The position numbers and the translations under genes are program-made. DNA of 64,000 bases, from positions 2,220,501 to 2,284,500 of the forward strand of contig NC_019703.1 of the NCBI RefSeq assembly GCF_000317045.1. Direction: 5' to 3'. The notes beneath the pieces are model-generated. The model saw only the letters and a program-made list of their open reading frames with translations. It searched no databases and had not been told where the DNA came from. Shown here in pieces: positions 17,775 through 29,877 of this stretch (positions are counted from its first letter, which is position 1; every line of letters starts with the position of its first letter). This stretch comes from Geitlerinema sp. PCC 7407. Lineage in GTDB: Bacteria; Cyanobacteriota; Cyanobacteriia; PCC-7407.

Positions 17775-18521
17775 ATGGCGCAGATCCCTGGGCAGACCCT
17801 GTCCGACCTCGATATCCCCAGCCTAGAGGCGGAGCTCACCAACCAGAGCCCCCAAAAAATTTTAGAGCGGGCCTTGAGCCTGTTTGACAACCTCTCTATC
17901 TCCTTTAGTGGCGCAGAGGATGTGGTCTTGATCGACATGGCCCATCGTCTCAACAAGCCCTTCAAGGTTTTCAGCTTGGACACGGGTCGCCTGCACTCGG
18001 AGACCTATCAGTTCCTCGAAAAAGTCCGCAAGCACTACGGCATCACCATTGACGTGATCTATCCGGAGAGCGGAGCCGTGGAGGCGCTGGTGCGCGAAAA
18101 GGGTCTGTTTAGCTTCTACGAAGACGGCCACACGGAGTGCTGCAACGTGCGCAAGGTGGCTCCCCTGCGTCGTCACCTGGGCACCCTCGACGCCTGGATC
18201 ACGGGTCAGCGCAAGGACCAAAACCCCTCGACCCGCGCCAGCGTGCCGGTCGTGCAGGTGGATGGAGCCTTTTCTAGCGGCGATCGCAGCCTGATCAAGT
18301 TCAACCCCCTGGCCAACTGGTCCTCGGCTGACGTCTGGATGTACATCCGCTCCTACGAGGTTCCCTACAACGCGCTCCACGAGCGCGGCTTTGTCAGCAT
18401 CGGCTGCGAGCCCTGCACGCGCCCCGTCCTCCCCAACCAGCACGAGCGCGAAGGCCGCTGGTGGTGGGAAGACGCCGGTAAGAAAGAGTGCGGTCTCCAC
18501 GCCATCAACCAAAAAGCTTAG
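17775..18521 (+). CDS. cysH: Assimilatory (P)APS reductase CysH, with Fe-S cysteine set
   Basis: The 248-residue product reduces adenylylated sulphate to sulphite using thioredoxin in the sulphate assimilation pathway. The nucleotide-binding part has [13 protein letters not shown] and [13 protein letters not shown], and the redox tail has KKECGLH (C239). It also carries C122-C123 and C211-x-x-C214, the pair set that binds a 4Fe-4S cluster in APS-type enzymes and is absent from classical PAPS reductases such as that of E. coli. APS may therefore be the true substrate, although cyanobacterial proteins are usually labelled PAPS reductase. A strong terminator follows at 18561. Confidence 0.93.
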   Translation: MAQIPGQTLSDLDIPSLEAELTNQSPQKILERALSLFDNLSISFSGAEDVVLIDMAHRLNKPFKVFSLDTGRLHSETYQFLEKVRKHYGITIDVIYPESGAVEALVREKGLFSFYEDGHTECCNVRKVAPLRRHLGTLDAWITGQRKDQNPSTRASVPVVQVDGAFSSGDRSLIKFNPLANWSSADVWMYIRSYEVPYNALHERGFVSIGCEPCTRPVLPNQHEREGRWWWEDAGKKECGLHAINQKA

Positions 18522-18560
18522 GCAGATTAAATTCGCTGCTCTAGCCATTTGAATCAGAGA

Positions 18561-18595
18561 TGGGATGCTAGTCAATTCAGCATCCCATTTTTATA
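18561..18595 (+). terminator. Rho-independent terminator of cysH
   Basis: TGGGATGCT (18561-18569) and AGCATCCCA (18579-18587) form a perfect 9-bp stem with a 9-base loop. A T-rich tract (TTTTTAT) follows, 40 bp beyond the cysH stop codon. Confidence 0.9.
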
Positions 18596-18884
18596 GCTTT
18601 TTATTCTTGGATGACTATCTTTCCCTTAGGAAAGACACAAACATCAAAAGATAGATTTCAAAAGCAGTAGTGTAAAATTCTCCATTTTGCAAAAATTTAT
18701 GCTTTTTTCCAGGCTATCCCCTCTGATAGAGGAGTCATGATTTTGAGGTGGATAGCCTTATTGTGTTCGTGAAATGAGTCGGGTCTTTAATTCACTTTCT
18801 TTCAGCATTCAATGCATAGATTTTAGGAAAATTTTTGACCCTTCTTTCTCGAATTACTGTTCTGATTATTTCAAATATCTGATC

Positions 18885-19235
18885 ATGAAAAACTGCATCA
18901 ATCAAGCCATGAGCTTCTTTAGATCGATAGCGGCTAGACTATCAATCAAACAGATTTTATCAGTGGTTTTGGTGGGCTTCTTGGTGTTGACAACCAGTAA
19001 CGCTCCCAACGATCGCAATAAGGCTGCTACCAAGCGGATTGACACGATCATTCAAAGAGACGACTCTGATCGGCCCAAGACCACGGGCGAGTGGCAAGAA
19101 GAAGCTGAAGAGATTGATAATATGGGCGATCGCCTTCAGCGAATTGGCAAAGAATCAGCCGAAGCCATCAAGGACTGGGCTGGCCTCTACCCTGATACCG
19201 CTGAGCGCAGTGCTGAGGCCCTCGGCAGAGACTAG
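18885..19235 (+). CDS. Small cyanobacterial membrane-anchored protein, unknown function
   Basis: The product has 116 residues from ATG 18885; 18909 is an alternative, and the open frame reaches 18774 without a ribosome site. A basic N-terminus leads into one hydrophobic helix (ILSVVLVGFLVLTTSN) that could be a signal or anchor, followed by a strongly charged helical part (EWQEEAEEIDNMGDRLQRIGKES). Similar short proteins with one helix plus an acidic soluble domain are common in cyanobacteria, with no known role. It stands alone between the cysH terminator and the converging N-ATPase operon. Confidence 0.6.
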   Translation: MKNCINQAMSFFRSIAARLSIKQILSVVLVGFLVLTTSNAPNDRNKAATKRIDTIIQRDDSDRPKTTGEWQEEAEEIDNMGDRLQRIGKESAEAIKDWAGLYPDTAERSAEALGRD

Positions 19236-19331
19236 AGCCCTGAAACCTGGCTTATGCAGTAGGCGATCGCCCGTCACAAACCATCGGCGATCGCCAATTT
19301 TTTAATTCACTATTTTTGAGTTTTTAGAGCG

Positions 19332-20297
19332 TTAGCCTGGCTTTTTCAGGGCCTCAAATCCTGACACAATATCCAGCAGTTCCCCCGTAATCGAATTTTG
19401 GCGCTGCTGCCGATACTGAGCATTCAAATTGCTCAAGCGCTCCTCAATATTTTTCTCAGCCGCCTGCATAGACGCGAGCCTGCCGGCGTTTTCGCTGGCG
19501 AGGGACTCCACCGTCGCGCGGTAGAGCGCCACAAACAAATATTGGCGAATCAGCGCCGAAAAAAGCCCCTCCCAGTTCACGTTCAGCATCGGCATCGAGA
19601 CAGAATCCCAGGGACGTTTTTCAAGCTGCGATAGCCAGAGTGGATCGAGGGGCAACAGCTGCAACATCACCGGCTGATAGACCGTGGTGGAAAGCGATCG
19701 GTTATAGAACAGCAACACCTGTTCGACATCCGGGTGAGGCGTCTCTAAAGCATCCGCGATCGCCAACAGAGAAGATCCCTCCAGCGGCTGACGAAAGCGC
19801 CAGTGATCGATCGCCTCCAATAGGTCTTGGATCAGGCGGGGAGTGCCCGCGAGAGAGCTTGGCAGCGAGAACTGGGTATAGGCCGGCTGGCTGGCAATCT
19901 CCAGGTGGGGCAGCAGCCGCGCCCCCACAGCCGCAATGAGACGCTGAGAGGGGGAGATTTGGCGCTGGTCCAGCGTTTCTAAGACATAAGTCACAATTTG
20001 CTCATTAAACTGGCCACACAGCCCATGATCAGACCCAAATAAAATCACTCCCACCGGTCCCGTTGTGGGACGCAGATGGGCCTGGGGCAGCGGCCCTGTC
20101 AGGGTTTCAGAGAAACGTCGATGGTGCAGCAAGGCCTGCAATCCCAGCTCGACCGTTTCGTTATAGTTTGCGAGAGATAGGCGGGCTTTTTCGTACTGAC
20201 GAATGCTCACCATGGCCAGAGCCTTCATGGTTCTAACCACCGCTCGCAGATCTTCGATGCTATTGATGGTGTTGCGGAGAGATTCCAGGGTTTGCAT
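19332..20297 (-). CDS. atpG: N-ATPase gamma subunit
   Basis: The 321-residue central stalk subunit has an N-terminal coiled helix (LRNTINSIEDLRAVVRTMKALAMVSIRQYEKA), FGSDHGLCGQFNEQI in the middle and a C-terminal helix LNAQYRQQRQNSITGELLDIVSGFEAL. It matches the gamma family but is more divergent than housekeeping AtpC/G proteins, as expected for the N-type enzyme. It is the last gene of the nine-gene operon, 25 bp after atpA. It rotates inside the alpha3-beta3 head and couples to the c ring. Confidence 0.9.
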   Translation of the reverse strand: MQTLESLRNTINSIEDLRAVVRTMKALAMVSIRQYEKARLSLANYNETVELGLQALLHHRRFSETLTGPLPQAHLRPTTGPVGVILFGSDHGLCGQFNEQIVTYVLETLDQRQISPSQRLIAAVGARLLPHLEIASQPAYTQFSLPSSLAGTPRLIQDLLEAIDHWRFRQPLEGSSLLAIADALETPHPDVEQVLLFYNRSLSTTVYQPVMLQLLPLDPLWLSQLEKRPWDSVSMPMLNVNWEGLFSALIRQYLFVALYRATVESLASENAGRLASMQAAEKNIEERLSNLNAQYRQQRQNSITGELLDIVSGFEALKKPG

Positions 20298-20322
20298 AGA
20301 GAGGTTTAGGGCATAGAGAGGT

Positions 20323-21873
20323 TTAGGGAGCGTTCATTACCGCTTGGAGAGCCTTGAGCAGGAGGTCGCGATCGCCCTCCGTAAAGGGTTTGCCCGTATG
20401 AATGCGATCGCACAGATCCGGCATCTGCCGCCGAACCCCCTCACAAATGCGCTGCTCCGCCACCTCGATTTGATCCAGGGGGACAGCGTCTAGTTGTCCA
20501 TGGGTCACCGCCATCAGGATCGCGATTTGCTCCGCTGCCGAGAGCGGGCGAGACTGCGGCTGCTTGAGGACCTCCCGAATGCGGCGGCCGCGCTCTAGGG
20601 TTTGCTGGGTCTGCTCATCGAGCTGCGTGCCAAAACGAGCAAAAATCTCCACCTCTTGGAACTGGGCATAGGAGAGGCGCAAGTCTCCGGCGATCGTCTG
20701 GTAGGCCGGTAGCTGGGTTTTGCCGCCCACCCGCGACACCGATTTCCCCACATCCACCGCCGGAAAAATACTTTTCTGAAAGAGATCAGGCGAAAGATAG
20801 ATTTGACCATCAGTGATAGAGATCAAATTGGTTGGAATATAAGCTGAGATATTTTGGGCCTGAGTTTCAATAATTGGCAGAGCCGTGAGAGAGCCGTCCC
20901 CCAGCTCAGCCGACAGGTGAGTCGCTCGCTCCAGCAGCCGCGAATGGAGATAAAAGATATCGCCCGGATAGGCCTCGCGGCCGGGAGGACGGCGCAGCAG
21001 CAAAGAGAGTTCGCGGTAGGTGCGGGCGTGGTGGGTGAGATCGTCGTAGACAATCAGCACATCTCTCCCCTGCTCTGCAAAATACTCAGCCATCGTCGTG
21101 GCCCCGTAGGGGGTGATATATTGCAGTCCCAGGGGATCTTGCCCCGCAGCTACCACCACCACGGTGTAGTCCATCGCGCCCTGCTCGCGCAGCGTGGCGA
21201 TCACCTTGGCGATCGCCGCCGATCGCTGCCCAATGGCACAGTAGATACAGAGCACATCTTTATCTTTTTGATTGAGAATCGTGTCAATGGCGATCGCCGT
21301 TTTTCCCGTTTGGCGATCGCCGATGATGAGTTCCCGCTGGCCTCGCCCAATGGGAATCAGCGCGTCGACCACCTTCAGGCCCGTTTGCAGCGGTACCGTG
21401 ACAGGGGCGCGATCGAGGATGGCCGGAGCCTCCCGCTCCACAGGGCGGCGCTCCGCGATATCTAGGGCACCGCGTTCGTCCAGAGGCTGCCCCATGACCG
21501 TCACCACTCGCCCCAGCAGCGCATCTCCCACCGGCACATCCACCACTCGCTCTGTCCGATAGACCTCATCTCCTGCTTGCAGATGCTGACTATCTCCCAG
21601 CAAAATCACGCCCACCTCCTCAGGGTCGAGGTTGAAGGCAATGCCCAACAGGGGCTCTCCACTCGCCTCCGCGCCGGCCTTGGGAAAACACACCAGCTCA
21701 TCCGCTCGCACCCCCGGCAGGCCCGTCACCCGGGCAATTCCGGGCCGGACGGACTGGACCAGTCCCGTTTCCCGCAGGGTGAGCGCCGCTGGGTAATGGG
21801 TTAAAACTTGGGCAATGATGGCGCAGGCATCATGACAGACGGCCTGCACCCGCTGAGAGGTGGAGTTCATCAT
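20323..21873 (-). CDS. atpA: N-ATPase alpha subunit
   Basis: The product has 516 residues from the paired ATG at 21873/21870. The P-loop GDRQTGKTA, the sequence [14 protein letters not shown] and the SVSRVGG motif of the alpha/beta interface mark it as the non-catalytic nucleotide-binding alpha subunit. Unusually, its start lies 44 bp inside the 3' end of atpF, giving an extended overlap in another frame that suggests tight translational coupling. The upstream extension of the frame to 22086 is simply the shadow of atpF. Confidence 0.93.
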   Translation of the reverse strand: MMNSTSQRVQAVCHDACAIIAQVLTHYPAALTLRETGLVQSVRPGIARVTGLPGVRADELVCFPKAGAEASGEPLLGIAFNLDPEEVGVILLGDSQHLQAGDEVYRTERVVDVPVGDALLGRVVTVMGQPLDERGALDIAERRPVEREAPAILDRAPVTVPLQTGLKVVDALIPIGRGQRELIIGDRQTGKTAIAIDTILNQKDKDVLCIYCAIGQRSAAIAKVIATLREQGAMDYTVVVVAAGQDPLGLQYITPYGATTMAEYFAEQGRDVLIVYDDLTHHARTYRELSLLLRRPPGREAYPGDIFYLHSRLLERATHLSAELGDGSLTALPIIETQAQNISAYIPTNLISITDGQIYLSPDLFQKSIFPAVDVGKSVSRVGGKTQLPAYQTIAGDLRLSYAQFQEVEIFARFGTQLDEQTQQTLERGRRIREVLKQPQSRPLSAAEQIAILMAVTHGQLDAVPLDQIEVAEQRICEGVRRQMPDLCDRIHTGKPFTEGDRDLLLKALQAVMNAP

Positions 21874-22639
21874 GAGAGGCTCCCCCTTGTCTGAGGGCGG
21901 TAGAGAGATGCTGCTCAAGGGTTTGGAGATAGGTATCCAGGCTCCAGACAATTTCCTGGCCAGGCAGCTTGATTTCGATCCCGCAGAGCAGGCTGGGGGA
22001 GAGCCCAAACTCCAGGGCAGGGGCGATCGCAAACTGGGCTTGTAGCGCTTCCATGACCTGATGGCGCAGGTCCGGCGACATCTCAAAACTGCTGCGAATC
22101 GCGATAGGCTGATGAGTTTGGTCCAGGGCCTGGGCGATCGCCTGCTGCTGGGGCTCCTCCAGATGACGCAGGCGATCGCAAAACCGGCGAACGATCTGCT
22201 GCTCTAGCTCAGCACCTGCCAGATCGCTCAGGGCTTGGCGAGCGATCGCCCAGGTTTGATAGATCACTTTTTGGCGCAGAGTCCGCAAAAATGCCTCCTG
22301 TTCCTGAGAGAGCTCCGCTTGCCACAGCGCCCGCCGATCGGCCATTTCCTGGCGAATCTGGGCCAGCTGCTGATAGCGCTCCTGGTCTGCCGCCACCTGC
22401 GCCTCTGCTAGCAGCGCAGCCCGCTGATTTTGGAGATCTTGCTGCTGTTGCTCATAGACTGCGATCGCCTGCTGAGCCTCCGCTTGCAGCCGCTCAGCCG
22501 CCTGCCATCGCTCCTCCAGCTGTGTCTGGCGCTTGTGCATCACCTTGAGGATCGGCTTATAGAGCAGCCACCGCAGCAGCAGCACCAAGATCAGAAAATT
22601 AAACACTTGGGCAAAGACAGTAAACCACTGAATTAACAC
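21830..22639 (-). CDS. atpF: N-ATPase b subunit with long delta-like C-terminal part
   Basis: The start is GTG at 22639, one base after the atpE stop (TGA-T-GTG); the frame further upstream overlaps atpE. The product has 269 residues: one membrane helix ([20 protein letters not shown]) followed by YKPIL, a long coiled coil rich in Q, E and A, and a folded tail of about 90 residues ending in [21 protein letters not shown], which resembles the C-terminal part of delta subunits. The operon has no separate delta gene, as in other N-ATPases, so this tail probably provides the stator-to-head link. Confidence 0.88.
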   Translation of the reverse strand: MLIQWFTVFAQVFNFLILVLLLRWLLYKPILKVMHKRQTQLEERWQAAERLQAEAQQAIAVYEQQQQDLQNQRAALLAEAQVAADQERYQQLAQIRQEMADRRALWQAELSQEQEAFLRTLRQKVIYQTWAIARQALSDLAGAELEQQIVRRFCDRLRHLEEPQQQAIAQALDQTHQPIAIRSSFEMSPDLRHQVMEALQAQFAIAPALEFGLSPSLLCGIEIKLPGQEIVWSLDTYLQTLEQHLSTALRQGGASHDELHLSAGAGRLS

Positions 22640-22640
22640 A

Positions 22641-22910
22641 TCAGTTCCCCAAAAAATGATTCCAAAATGGATTAACAAACAGCAAAATCATTGACACAAC
22701 AAAGCAATAAATTGCCGTTGATTCCACCATGGCCAGCCCGACAAATAATGTGCGGGTAATGGTATTCGTTTTGTCGGGCTGCTGAGCGATCGCGCCCAGC
22801 GCTCTCGCCACCGCCATTCCCTCGCCCAGAGCTGGTCCGATCGAGCCGATCGCGATCGTCAAACCGGCCGTCACCATTGAAACTGCGCCAATCAAGGCTA
22901 GATCACTCAT
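22641..22910 (-). CDS. atpE: N-ATPase c subunit, Na+-type ion site
   Basis: The product has 89 residues and two membrane helices. Helix 1 contains GSIGPALGEGMA (P26, E30) and helix 2 contains AMVESTAIYCF (E63, S64, T65, Y68). The glutamate on helix 1 plus the E-S-T...Y set on helix 2 are the ligands of Na+-binding c rings; proton-type cyanobacterial c subunits lack the S/T and tyrosine. The ring is therefore predicted to carry Na+, or H+ at low Na+. The ATG at 22910 overlaps the end of atpB by 8 bp; the frame extension to 23000 is a shadow. Confidence 0.94.
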   Translation of the reverse strand: MSDLALIGAVSMVTAGLTIAIGSIGPALGEGMAVARALGAIAQQPDKTNTITRTLFVGLAMVESTAIYCFVVSMILLFVNPFWNHFLGN

Positions 22911-23610
22911 GACCCGTCTCCTGTGTAGAAACCGAGTGAGATTGGTGCTGGACACTAGCCGCCGAAGCGATATAGACCAAGGCCAGCATTGCGAAAACAT
23001 AGGCCTGAATCAACCCAAAAACCAGCCCTAAAACATGCATTGCCACCGGCACAAACAGAGGCACTAGAGACAGCAAAATTGCCGCCAACAAATTGCCGCT
23101 CATAATATTGCCAAACAGCCGCACCGCCAGCGCCAAAGTCCTCGAAAATTCCCCAATTATCTGAAATGGCAGCATGATAGGAGTGGGTTCTATATAGGCC
23201 TTTAAATAGCGCTTTAGGCCCTGCTGACGAATGCCAAAAATGGGAACTGCTACGAAGACACAGAGCGCCAAAGCCACTGTGGTCGACAGAGATCCCGTGG
23301 GAGCTTGATAGCCAGGAACCACCGTCAGCAAATTTGAAGTCACAATAAATAGAAAAAGCGTCCCAACAAACGATAAATAGGGCTCTGGATCTTGCTGAGT
23401 AATCTCGCCAATCTGGCTGTACATGCCGTCGACAATCATCTCTAAAAAGTCTTGCCAGGGAGGCAGCTGGGGGCGAACGGCTAGTCGCTGGGTTACCCAA
23501 CCCGACAGCACCGCCAGCAGCGCCATGGTCAGCCACGTAAAGATCAGCGTGGCATTGATAACCATCATCTCCCAGGCATAAAACACCACATTATCAGGAC
23601 TCACTTCCAT
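22903..23610 (-). CDS. atpB: N-ATPase a subunit
   Basis: The 235-residue membrane protein has about five to six helices. The essential arginine lies in LALAVRLFGNIMSGNL, next to the c ring. The N-terminus MEVSPDNVVFYAWEMM is typical of N-type a subunits, and PPWQDFLEMIVDGMYSQI marks the first cytoplasmic loop. It forms the ion half-channels. The ATG at 23610 follows GGAGG closely and sits one base after the atpR stop; the end overlaps atpE. Confidence 0.93.
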   Translation of the reverse strand: MEVSPDNVVFYAWEMMVINATLIFTWLTMALLAVLSGWVTQRLAVRPQLPPWQDFLEMIVDGMYSQIGEITQQDPEPYLSFVGTLFLFIVTSNLLTVVPGYQAPTGSLSTTVALALCVFVAVPIFGIRQQGLKRYLKAYIEPTPIMLPFQIIGEFSRTLALAVRLFGNIMSGNLLAAILLSLVPLFVPVAMHVLGLVFGLIQAYVFAMLALVYIASAASVQHQSHSVSTQETGHE

Positions 23611-23611
23611 C

Positions 23612-23926
23612 TCACTCCTCCAGAGGTCGAAGCGCAATGAGAGATGTTTGGGGTCGCCAGCGAGCGATGAGCAAGCTGCGCGCCACCAGAAATCCCCCCA
23701 GAGCCAGCAGCAGGCGCTCCCAGCGGCCATCCACCAGCCAATAGAAACCCACCAGAGCAGTACTCAGGCGCACCACGCCACTACCCACCATCAGCAGCAC
23801 AGGGTGACGAGTTCGGACCAGGTGCTGCACGGTGAACCACAGACAGCTGAAATAGAAGATTCCCAAGCCAAACCCAAGGGGGAATACCACCATATGCGGT
23901 AATAGCCTGTGAATGAAAAGATCCAT
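23612..23926 (-). CDS. atpR: N-ATPase accessory membrane protein AtpR
   Basis: The 104-residue protein has three predicted membrane helices (VVFPLGFGLGIFYFSCLWF, VLLMVGSGVVRLSTALVGFYWL, RLLLALGGFLVARSLL). AtpR occurs only in N-ATPase operons, between atpQ and atpB, and is thought to help assembly or fill the role of atpI-type proteins; it has polar and arginine residues within helices. The start at 23926 is supported by AAGGAGG. The 154-bp gap before it (23927-24080) is the only sizeable space in the operon. Confidence 0.85.
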   Translation of the reverse strand: MDLFIHRLLPHMVVFPLGFGLGIFYFSCLWFTVQHLVRTRHPVLLMVGSGVVRLSTALVGFYWLVDGRWERLLLALGGFLVARSLLIARWRPQTSLIALRPLEE

Positions 23927-24080
23927 GGGGAATCCTCCTTCAAGATCCCGATTTAGCTTAAGGTTAGAGAAGCGTGATATGAGCAAGACGATACAAGTTG
24001 AGCTGTCTAGTCTGTATCCACTCCTTCGAGCAATAGAGTTTTAGTAAATCAGGGAGAGATCAGAGAGAAATCAGAGCCTA

Positions 24081-24408
24081 TTAGCGCTGCTGCTCTCGCT
24101 GCATCCAATACCAAGCGCTCCAGCACCCCAGCACAATCCCCACAAATAGCCCCATCAGCGTCCACGAGTAAGAACTGGGAAAGCGCCGATCTATCCACAT
24201 CCCCAGCGCAACCCCTGCTAGCGTTGGCATCGTCACCGACCAGCCAACCATGCCAAATAAGCCCAGACCAGACCAAATGCTGCGATCGCCCTCTGCTCGG
24301 GCCTGTACCTTACGCCTTGATTTTTCTTTCACCTGCTGCTCATATATCACCGGCTGAGTTGATTTATGTCGGCCTTTGCGCTTCTCTGAGGACTCCGGAT
24401 CCGAAGAA

Positions 24409-24422
<14 letters not shown>
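24081..24422 (-). CDS. atpQ: N-ATPase AtpQ (AtpI-like) membrane protein
   Basis: The product has 113 residues. A hydrophilic, strongly basic N-terminus (residues 1-45, KSRRKVQARAEGDRS) precedes two membrane helices, MPTLAGVALGMWIDRRF and WTLMGLFVGIVLGCWSAWYW. This is the AtpQ/AtpI-like assembly factor found after atpC in N-ATPase operons, and it may deliver Mg2+ or aid c-ring assembly. The ATG at 24422 lies 14 bp inside the end of atpC. Confidence 0.85.
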
Positions 24423-26738
<2,316 letters not shown>

Positions 26739-27632
26739 CTAGCAGCGCGGCGGTTCCTCATAATAAGTGCCGATGCACTGCTGCCACTGCAAAAGCGATC
26801 GCTCTCGACAAAAAACTTCCAAAAGGAGCAGTGAAGAACCCGGACGATCAACAGGAATCGCTTGCAAAACAATGTAGTGGCGAAGCGTCTGGGCGGAGTC
26901 GAGAGGCCGCAAGCCTCTGGTTGCCAGCCAGTCAGGTTCAATAGAGGTTTTGGTTTGGCAACTGGGCGGTAATGCAAGGGATTCTTTATCTATCGATAGG
27001 CTGTCTGAGGAGACAGGTCTACCAGAATCAGTCGATGTCTTGACGAGAGCTGCCTGTCCACTCTCAGGAACGAGCGTGATTAAAGCAGAGGAGCGTTTGT
27101 CGCTGGCCCGCAAGGCTTGGTGACTGATCGCTACTCCACCCGCGTACCAACTATGGTGATCAATCTGGACCCACAAAGTTCGATCTGCTTCAGACCATCC
27201 CATTTGAAGCGCTAGCGAGGAGCCCTGGCAGCTCTCATAGCGAAAGGTCGGTAAATAAAAAGGGAGAGTTAGCCAGGGGGTGGTGTGGGCTATCTGGCCG
27301 GTCGTGCTGCTGAGGGCCACAAATCGGCACTGTCTTGGCGTCCCGGCTTCAGGCGATCGCCGCCCTGTGCGCCCAGCCTCAGCAGCGCCAATCTCCAAAA
27401 GCCACAGATGAGGCCCGATGATCGCTAGCAGCGTCCCAGGCAGCGGTACACTCCACAACAGATCGTCAGAGGCCAGCGATCGCTTGACAAGCCATTGCTC
27501 ATTTTTTTGATAAAAAATACATGTCTCCTCAGCATCTACCGCTACCCCTGGAAACAGCAGGGGACCGACTGTCGCTGCGCTGTTCCCATCGTTCCGAGGC
27601 GATCGCTCCCTTCTCCAAAAAAGAAATGGCAT
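26739..27632 (-). CDS. Hypothetical protein, possible beta-propeller-like
   Basis: The 297-residue protein is not one I recognise. It has no signal peptide or membrane segment. Several short strands with aromatic endings (LLWSVPLPGTLLAIIGPHLWLLEIG, GQIAHTTPWLTLP, RTLWVQIDHHSWYAGG) recall PQQ-like or WD-type repeat blades that read out W-x-x-x-L. The middle (about residues 185-230) is low in structure and serine-rich. A double WRRERS basic start and a CIGTYYEEPPRC end are unusual. It lies 35 bp downstream of the GGDEF/EAL gene on the same strand, so it may belong to that signalling unit. Confidence 0.5.
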   Translation of the reverse strand: MPFLFWRRERSPRNDGNSAATVGPLLFPGVAVDAEETCIFYQKNEQWLVKRSLASDDLLWSVPLPGTLLAIIGPHLWLLEIGAAEAGRTGRRSPEAGTPRQCRFVALSSTTGQIAHTTPWLTLPFYLPTFRYESCQGSSLALQMGWSEADRTLWVQIDHHSWYAGGVAISHQALRASDKRSSALITLVPESGQAALVKTSTDSGRPVSSDSLSIDKESLALPPSCQTKTSIEPDWLATRGLRPLDSAQTLRHYIVLQAIPVDRPGSSLLLLEVFCRERSLLQWQQCIGTYYEEPPRC

Positions 27633-27666
27633 TTTCTCAACTCCTCAAAGGGGAAAATGGGGCCTT

Positions 27667-29877
27667 TTAATTCAAGTTAAAGGGTCGGAGGGACTGGAGA
27701 AGGTGGGTTGCTGCCGCAGCCTCTAGGGGAGGCGCAAAGAAATATCCCTGGCCGAGCTCACACTGAAGCAACCGTAGATAGTTAAATTGTTCCAAGGTCT
27801 CTATTCCCTCTGCAACAACATCCATATCTAGGGTCTGCGCCAGCATAACAATCGCTTTAACAATGCCCAAGCGATCGGCGCTGTTCTGGATCTGATTAAT
27901 AAACGAGCGATCGACCTTGAGGGTATTAATTGGGAAACGATGAAGATAGCTTAGAGAAGAATATCCTGTCCCGAAGTCATCAATGCTGAGCTGAATGTGG
28001 CGATCGCGGATATGAGTTAGGGTCATCATGATCTGATCCGTTCCCTCCAGCAGCGTGCTTTCAGTGATCTCGAGCTTGAGGCTGTGGGGCGCGAGGTGCG
28101 TCTGGGCCAACACCTGATCGAGATAGTTCAAAAAGCCGGGTTCTCGGATTTGCTGACTTGCCAAATTGACGCTCATAAAGAGATCCGCCGCGCAGGACAG
28201 CGACGCTTGCCACGCTCGCATCTGCTGGCAGGCCTCCTGCAAGATCCAGGCTCCCAAAGGCACAATCAGCCCCGAATCTTCAGCCACCGGAATAAACTGG
28301 TTTGGGCTCACCAAGCCGCGATCGGGCTGATTCCAGCGCACCAGAGCTTCAAATCCTCGCAATTGACCACTGGTCAGCTCTACGATGGGTTGATAGTAGA
28401 GAAGAAACTCTTGCTTTTGGAGGCCTTGGCGCAGATCATTTTCGAGCTTGAGCAGATGGAGCACTTCGGCGTGCATCGCTTTATCGAAGATCTCATAGCG
28501 CGATCGCCCGGCTCCCTTGGCGCGATACATCGCCAGATCCGCGTCTCGCAGCAGCTCTGACCCGTGCTGATACTCCGCTGAGCTGAACACAATCCCAATG
28601 CTGGCCGTTGTAAAAACCGTGTGGCCTTCGACCTGAAGAGGCGTCTGAAGGCACTCTAGAATTCGCTGCGCGACCTTGAGAGCATCGGTAAAGTCATCAA
28701 TCTCATCCAGCAAAAGGGTAAATTCATCTCCGCCCAGGCGGGCCACCGTATCGACATCTCTCACCAGACTCTCGAGGAGACGGGCGATCGCCACCAGCAG
28801 GGCATCCCCGATCGCGTGGCCCAGGCTATCATTGACCAGCTTGAAGCGATCGAGGTCAATAAAAAGCACCGCAAAGGCGTATCCTTCATGGCGCTTGAGG
28901 CGGCGCACCGCCAGCTCTACCCGCTCCATAAACAGCACCCGATTGGGCAAAGCCGTCAGCGCATCATGGAGAGCTGTATAGGTGAGGCGCTCCTCCGCCA
29001 AGACCCGCGCCGTCACGTCCCGAGACGTCGTCACAAACTGAATCGTTCGCCCCTCACTATCTCGCACCGCCTGGGCGATCGTCTCCAGCCAAATATAGTC
29101 GTTAGACTTTCGGCGGACGCGGTACACTAGCGGCGGCGCACCGGGCTGGAGATCGGCTGAGATCGTCAGACGGCCGTGCTGGAGATCTTCTGGATGGATC
29201 AGGTCATAGATACTCGTATTGAGAAGCTCATCCGGCTGGAAACCCAGCACTGACTGGCAGGAAGGGCTGAGATAGAGATAGCGACCGTCGACGGATTGGA
29301 GACACACCAAATCGCTCATATTCTCCGCAATCAGGCGAAAGCGAGCTTCGCTAGCCTGTAGCGCCTGATTTTTTTGGCGGATCTCCTCGGTGCGCTGCTG
29401 GACGCGCTGCTCCAGATCCGCATTGAGGTGACGAATCTCCGCTTTGGCCGTTTGGAGATTGAGGTGGGTCTCGACCCGGGCCAAAACCTCAGCCACCTGA
29501 AAGGGCTTGGTGATATAGTCCACCCCCCCTGAACTAAAGGCCCGCACCTTATCGAGCACCTCATCGAGGGCGCTCAAAAAGATCACCGGAATTTCTTGGG
29601 TCGCGGGGTATTCCTTGAGCTGGCGACAGACTTCATAGCCACTCAGATCGGGCATTTTGATATCGAGCAAAATGAGATCCGGCGGCGCCGATCGGGCCAC
29701 GCGCAGCGCCATTGCGCCATTGATCACCCCTCGCACTTCATATCCATGCTCGGTCAAAGTGGTTGAGAGAAGATGTAGGTTGTCAGGGGCATCATCTACG
29801 ATCAAGATGTTTCCCTTGGGAGTTTCATGGGGCACGATATCCATCCAGTTGCTCAACCAAGTCAATAATTTTGTCAC
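27667..29877 (-). CDS. Response regulator with PAS, GGDEF and EAL domains
   Basis: The product has 736 residues. A receiver domain (about 22-140) has NILIVDDAPDN and phospho-acceptor D72 in LILLDIKMPD. A coiled linker (RHLNADLEQRVQQRTEEI) is followed by PAS (about 180-300, ASEARFRLIAENMSDLV). GGDEF at ARLGGDEFTLLLDE is intact and has an RxxD product-inhibition site five residues before it. EAL has GFEALVRW and DDFGTGYSSLSYL, also intact. It is potentially bifunctional in making and degrading cyclic di-GMP. The start overlaps the end of the hybrid kinase gene by 53 bp (20 bp if the second ATG at 29844 is used), so the two are co-expressed and the kinase probably phosphorylates D72. Confidence 0.93.
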   Translation of the reverse strand: MTKLLTWLSNWMDIVPHETPKGNILIVDDAPDNLHLLSTTLTEHGYEVRGVINGAMALRVARSAPPDLILLDIKMPDLSGYEVCRQLKEYPATQEIPVIFLSALDEVLDKVRAFSSGGVDYITKPFQVAEVLARVETHLNLQTAKAEIRHLNADLEQRVQQRTEEIRQKNQALQASEARFRLIAENMSDLVCLQSVDGRYLYLSPSCQSVLGFQPDELLNTSIYDLIHPEDLQHGRLTISADLQPGAPPLVYRVRRKSNDYIWLETIAQAVRDSEGRTIQFVTTSRDVTARVLAEERLTYTALHDALTALPNRVLFMERVELAVRRLKRHEGYAFAVLFIDLDRFKLVNDSLGHAIGDALLVAIARLLESLVRDVDTVARLGGDEFTLLLDEIDDFTDALKVAQRILECLQTPLQVEGHTVFTTASIGIVFSSAEYQHGSELLRDADLAMYRAKGAGRSRYEIFDKAMHAEVLHLLKLENDLRQGLQKQEFLLYYQPIVELTSGQLRGFEALVRWNQPDRGLVSPNQFIPVAEDSGLIVPLGAWILQEACQQMRAWQASLSCAADLFMSVNLASQQIREPGFLNYLDQVLAQTHLAPHSLKLEITESTLLEGTDQIMMTLTHIRDRHIQLSIDDFGTGYSSLSYLHRFPINTLKVDRSFINQIQNSADRLGIVKAIVMLAQTLDMDVVAEGIETLEQFNYLRLLQCELGQGYFFAPPLEAAAATHLLQSLRPFNLN

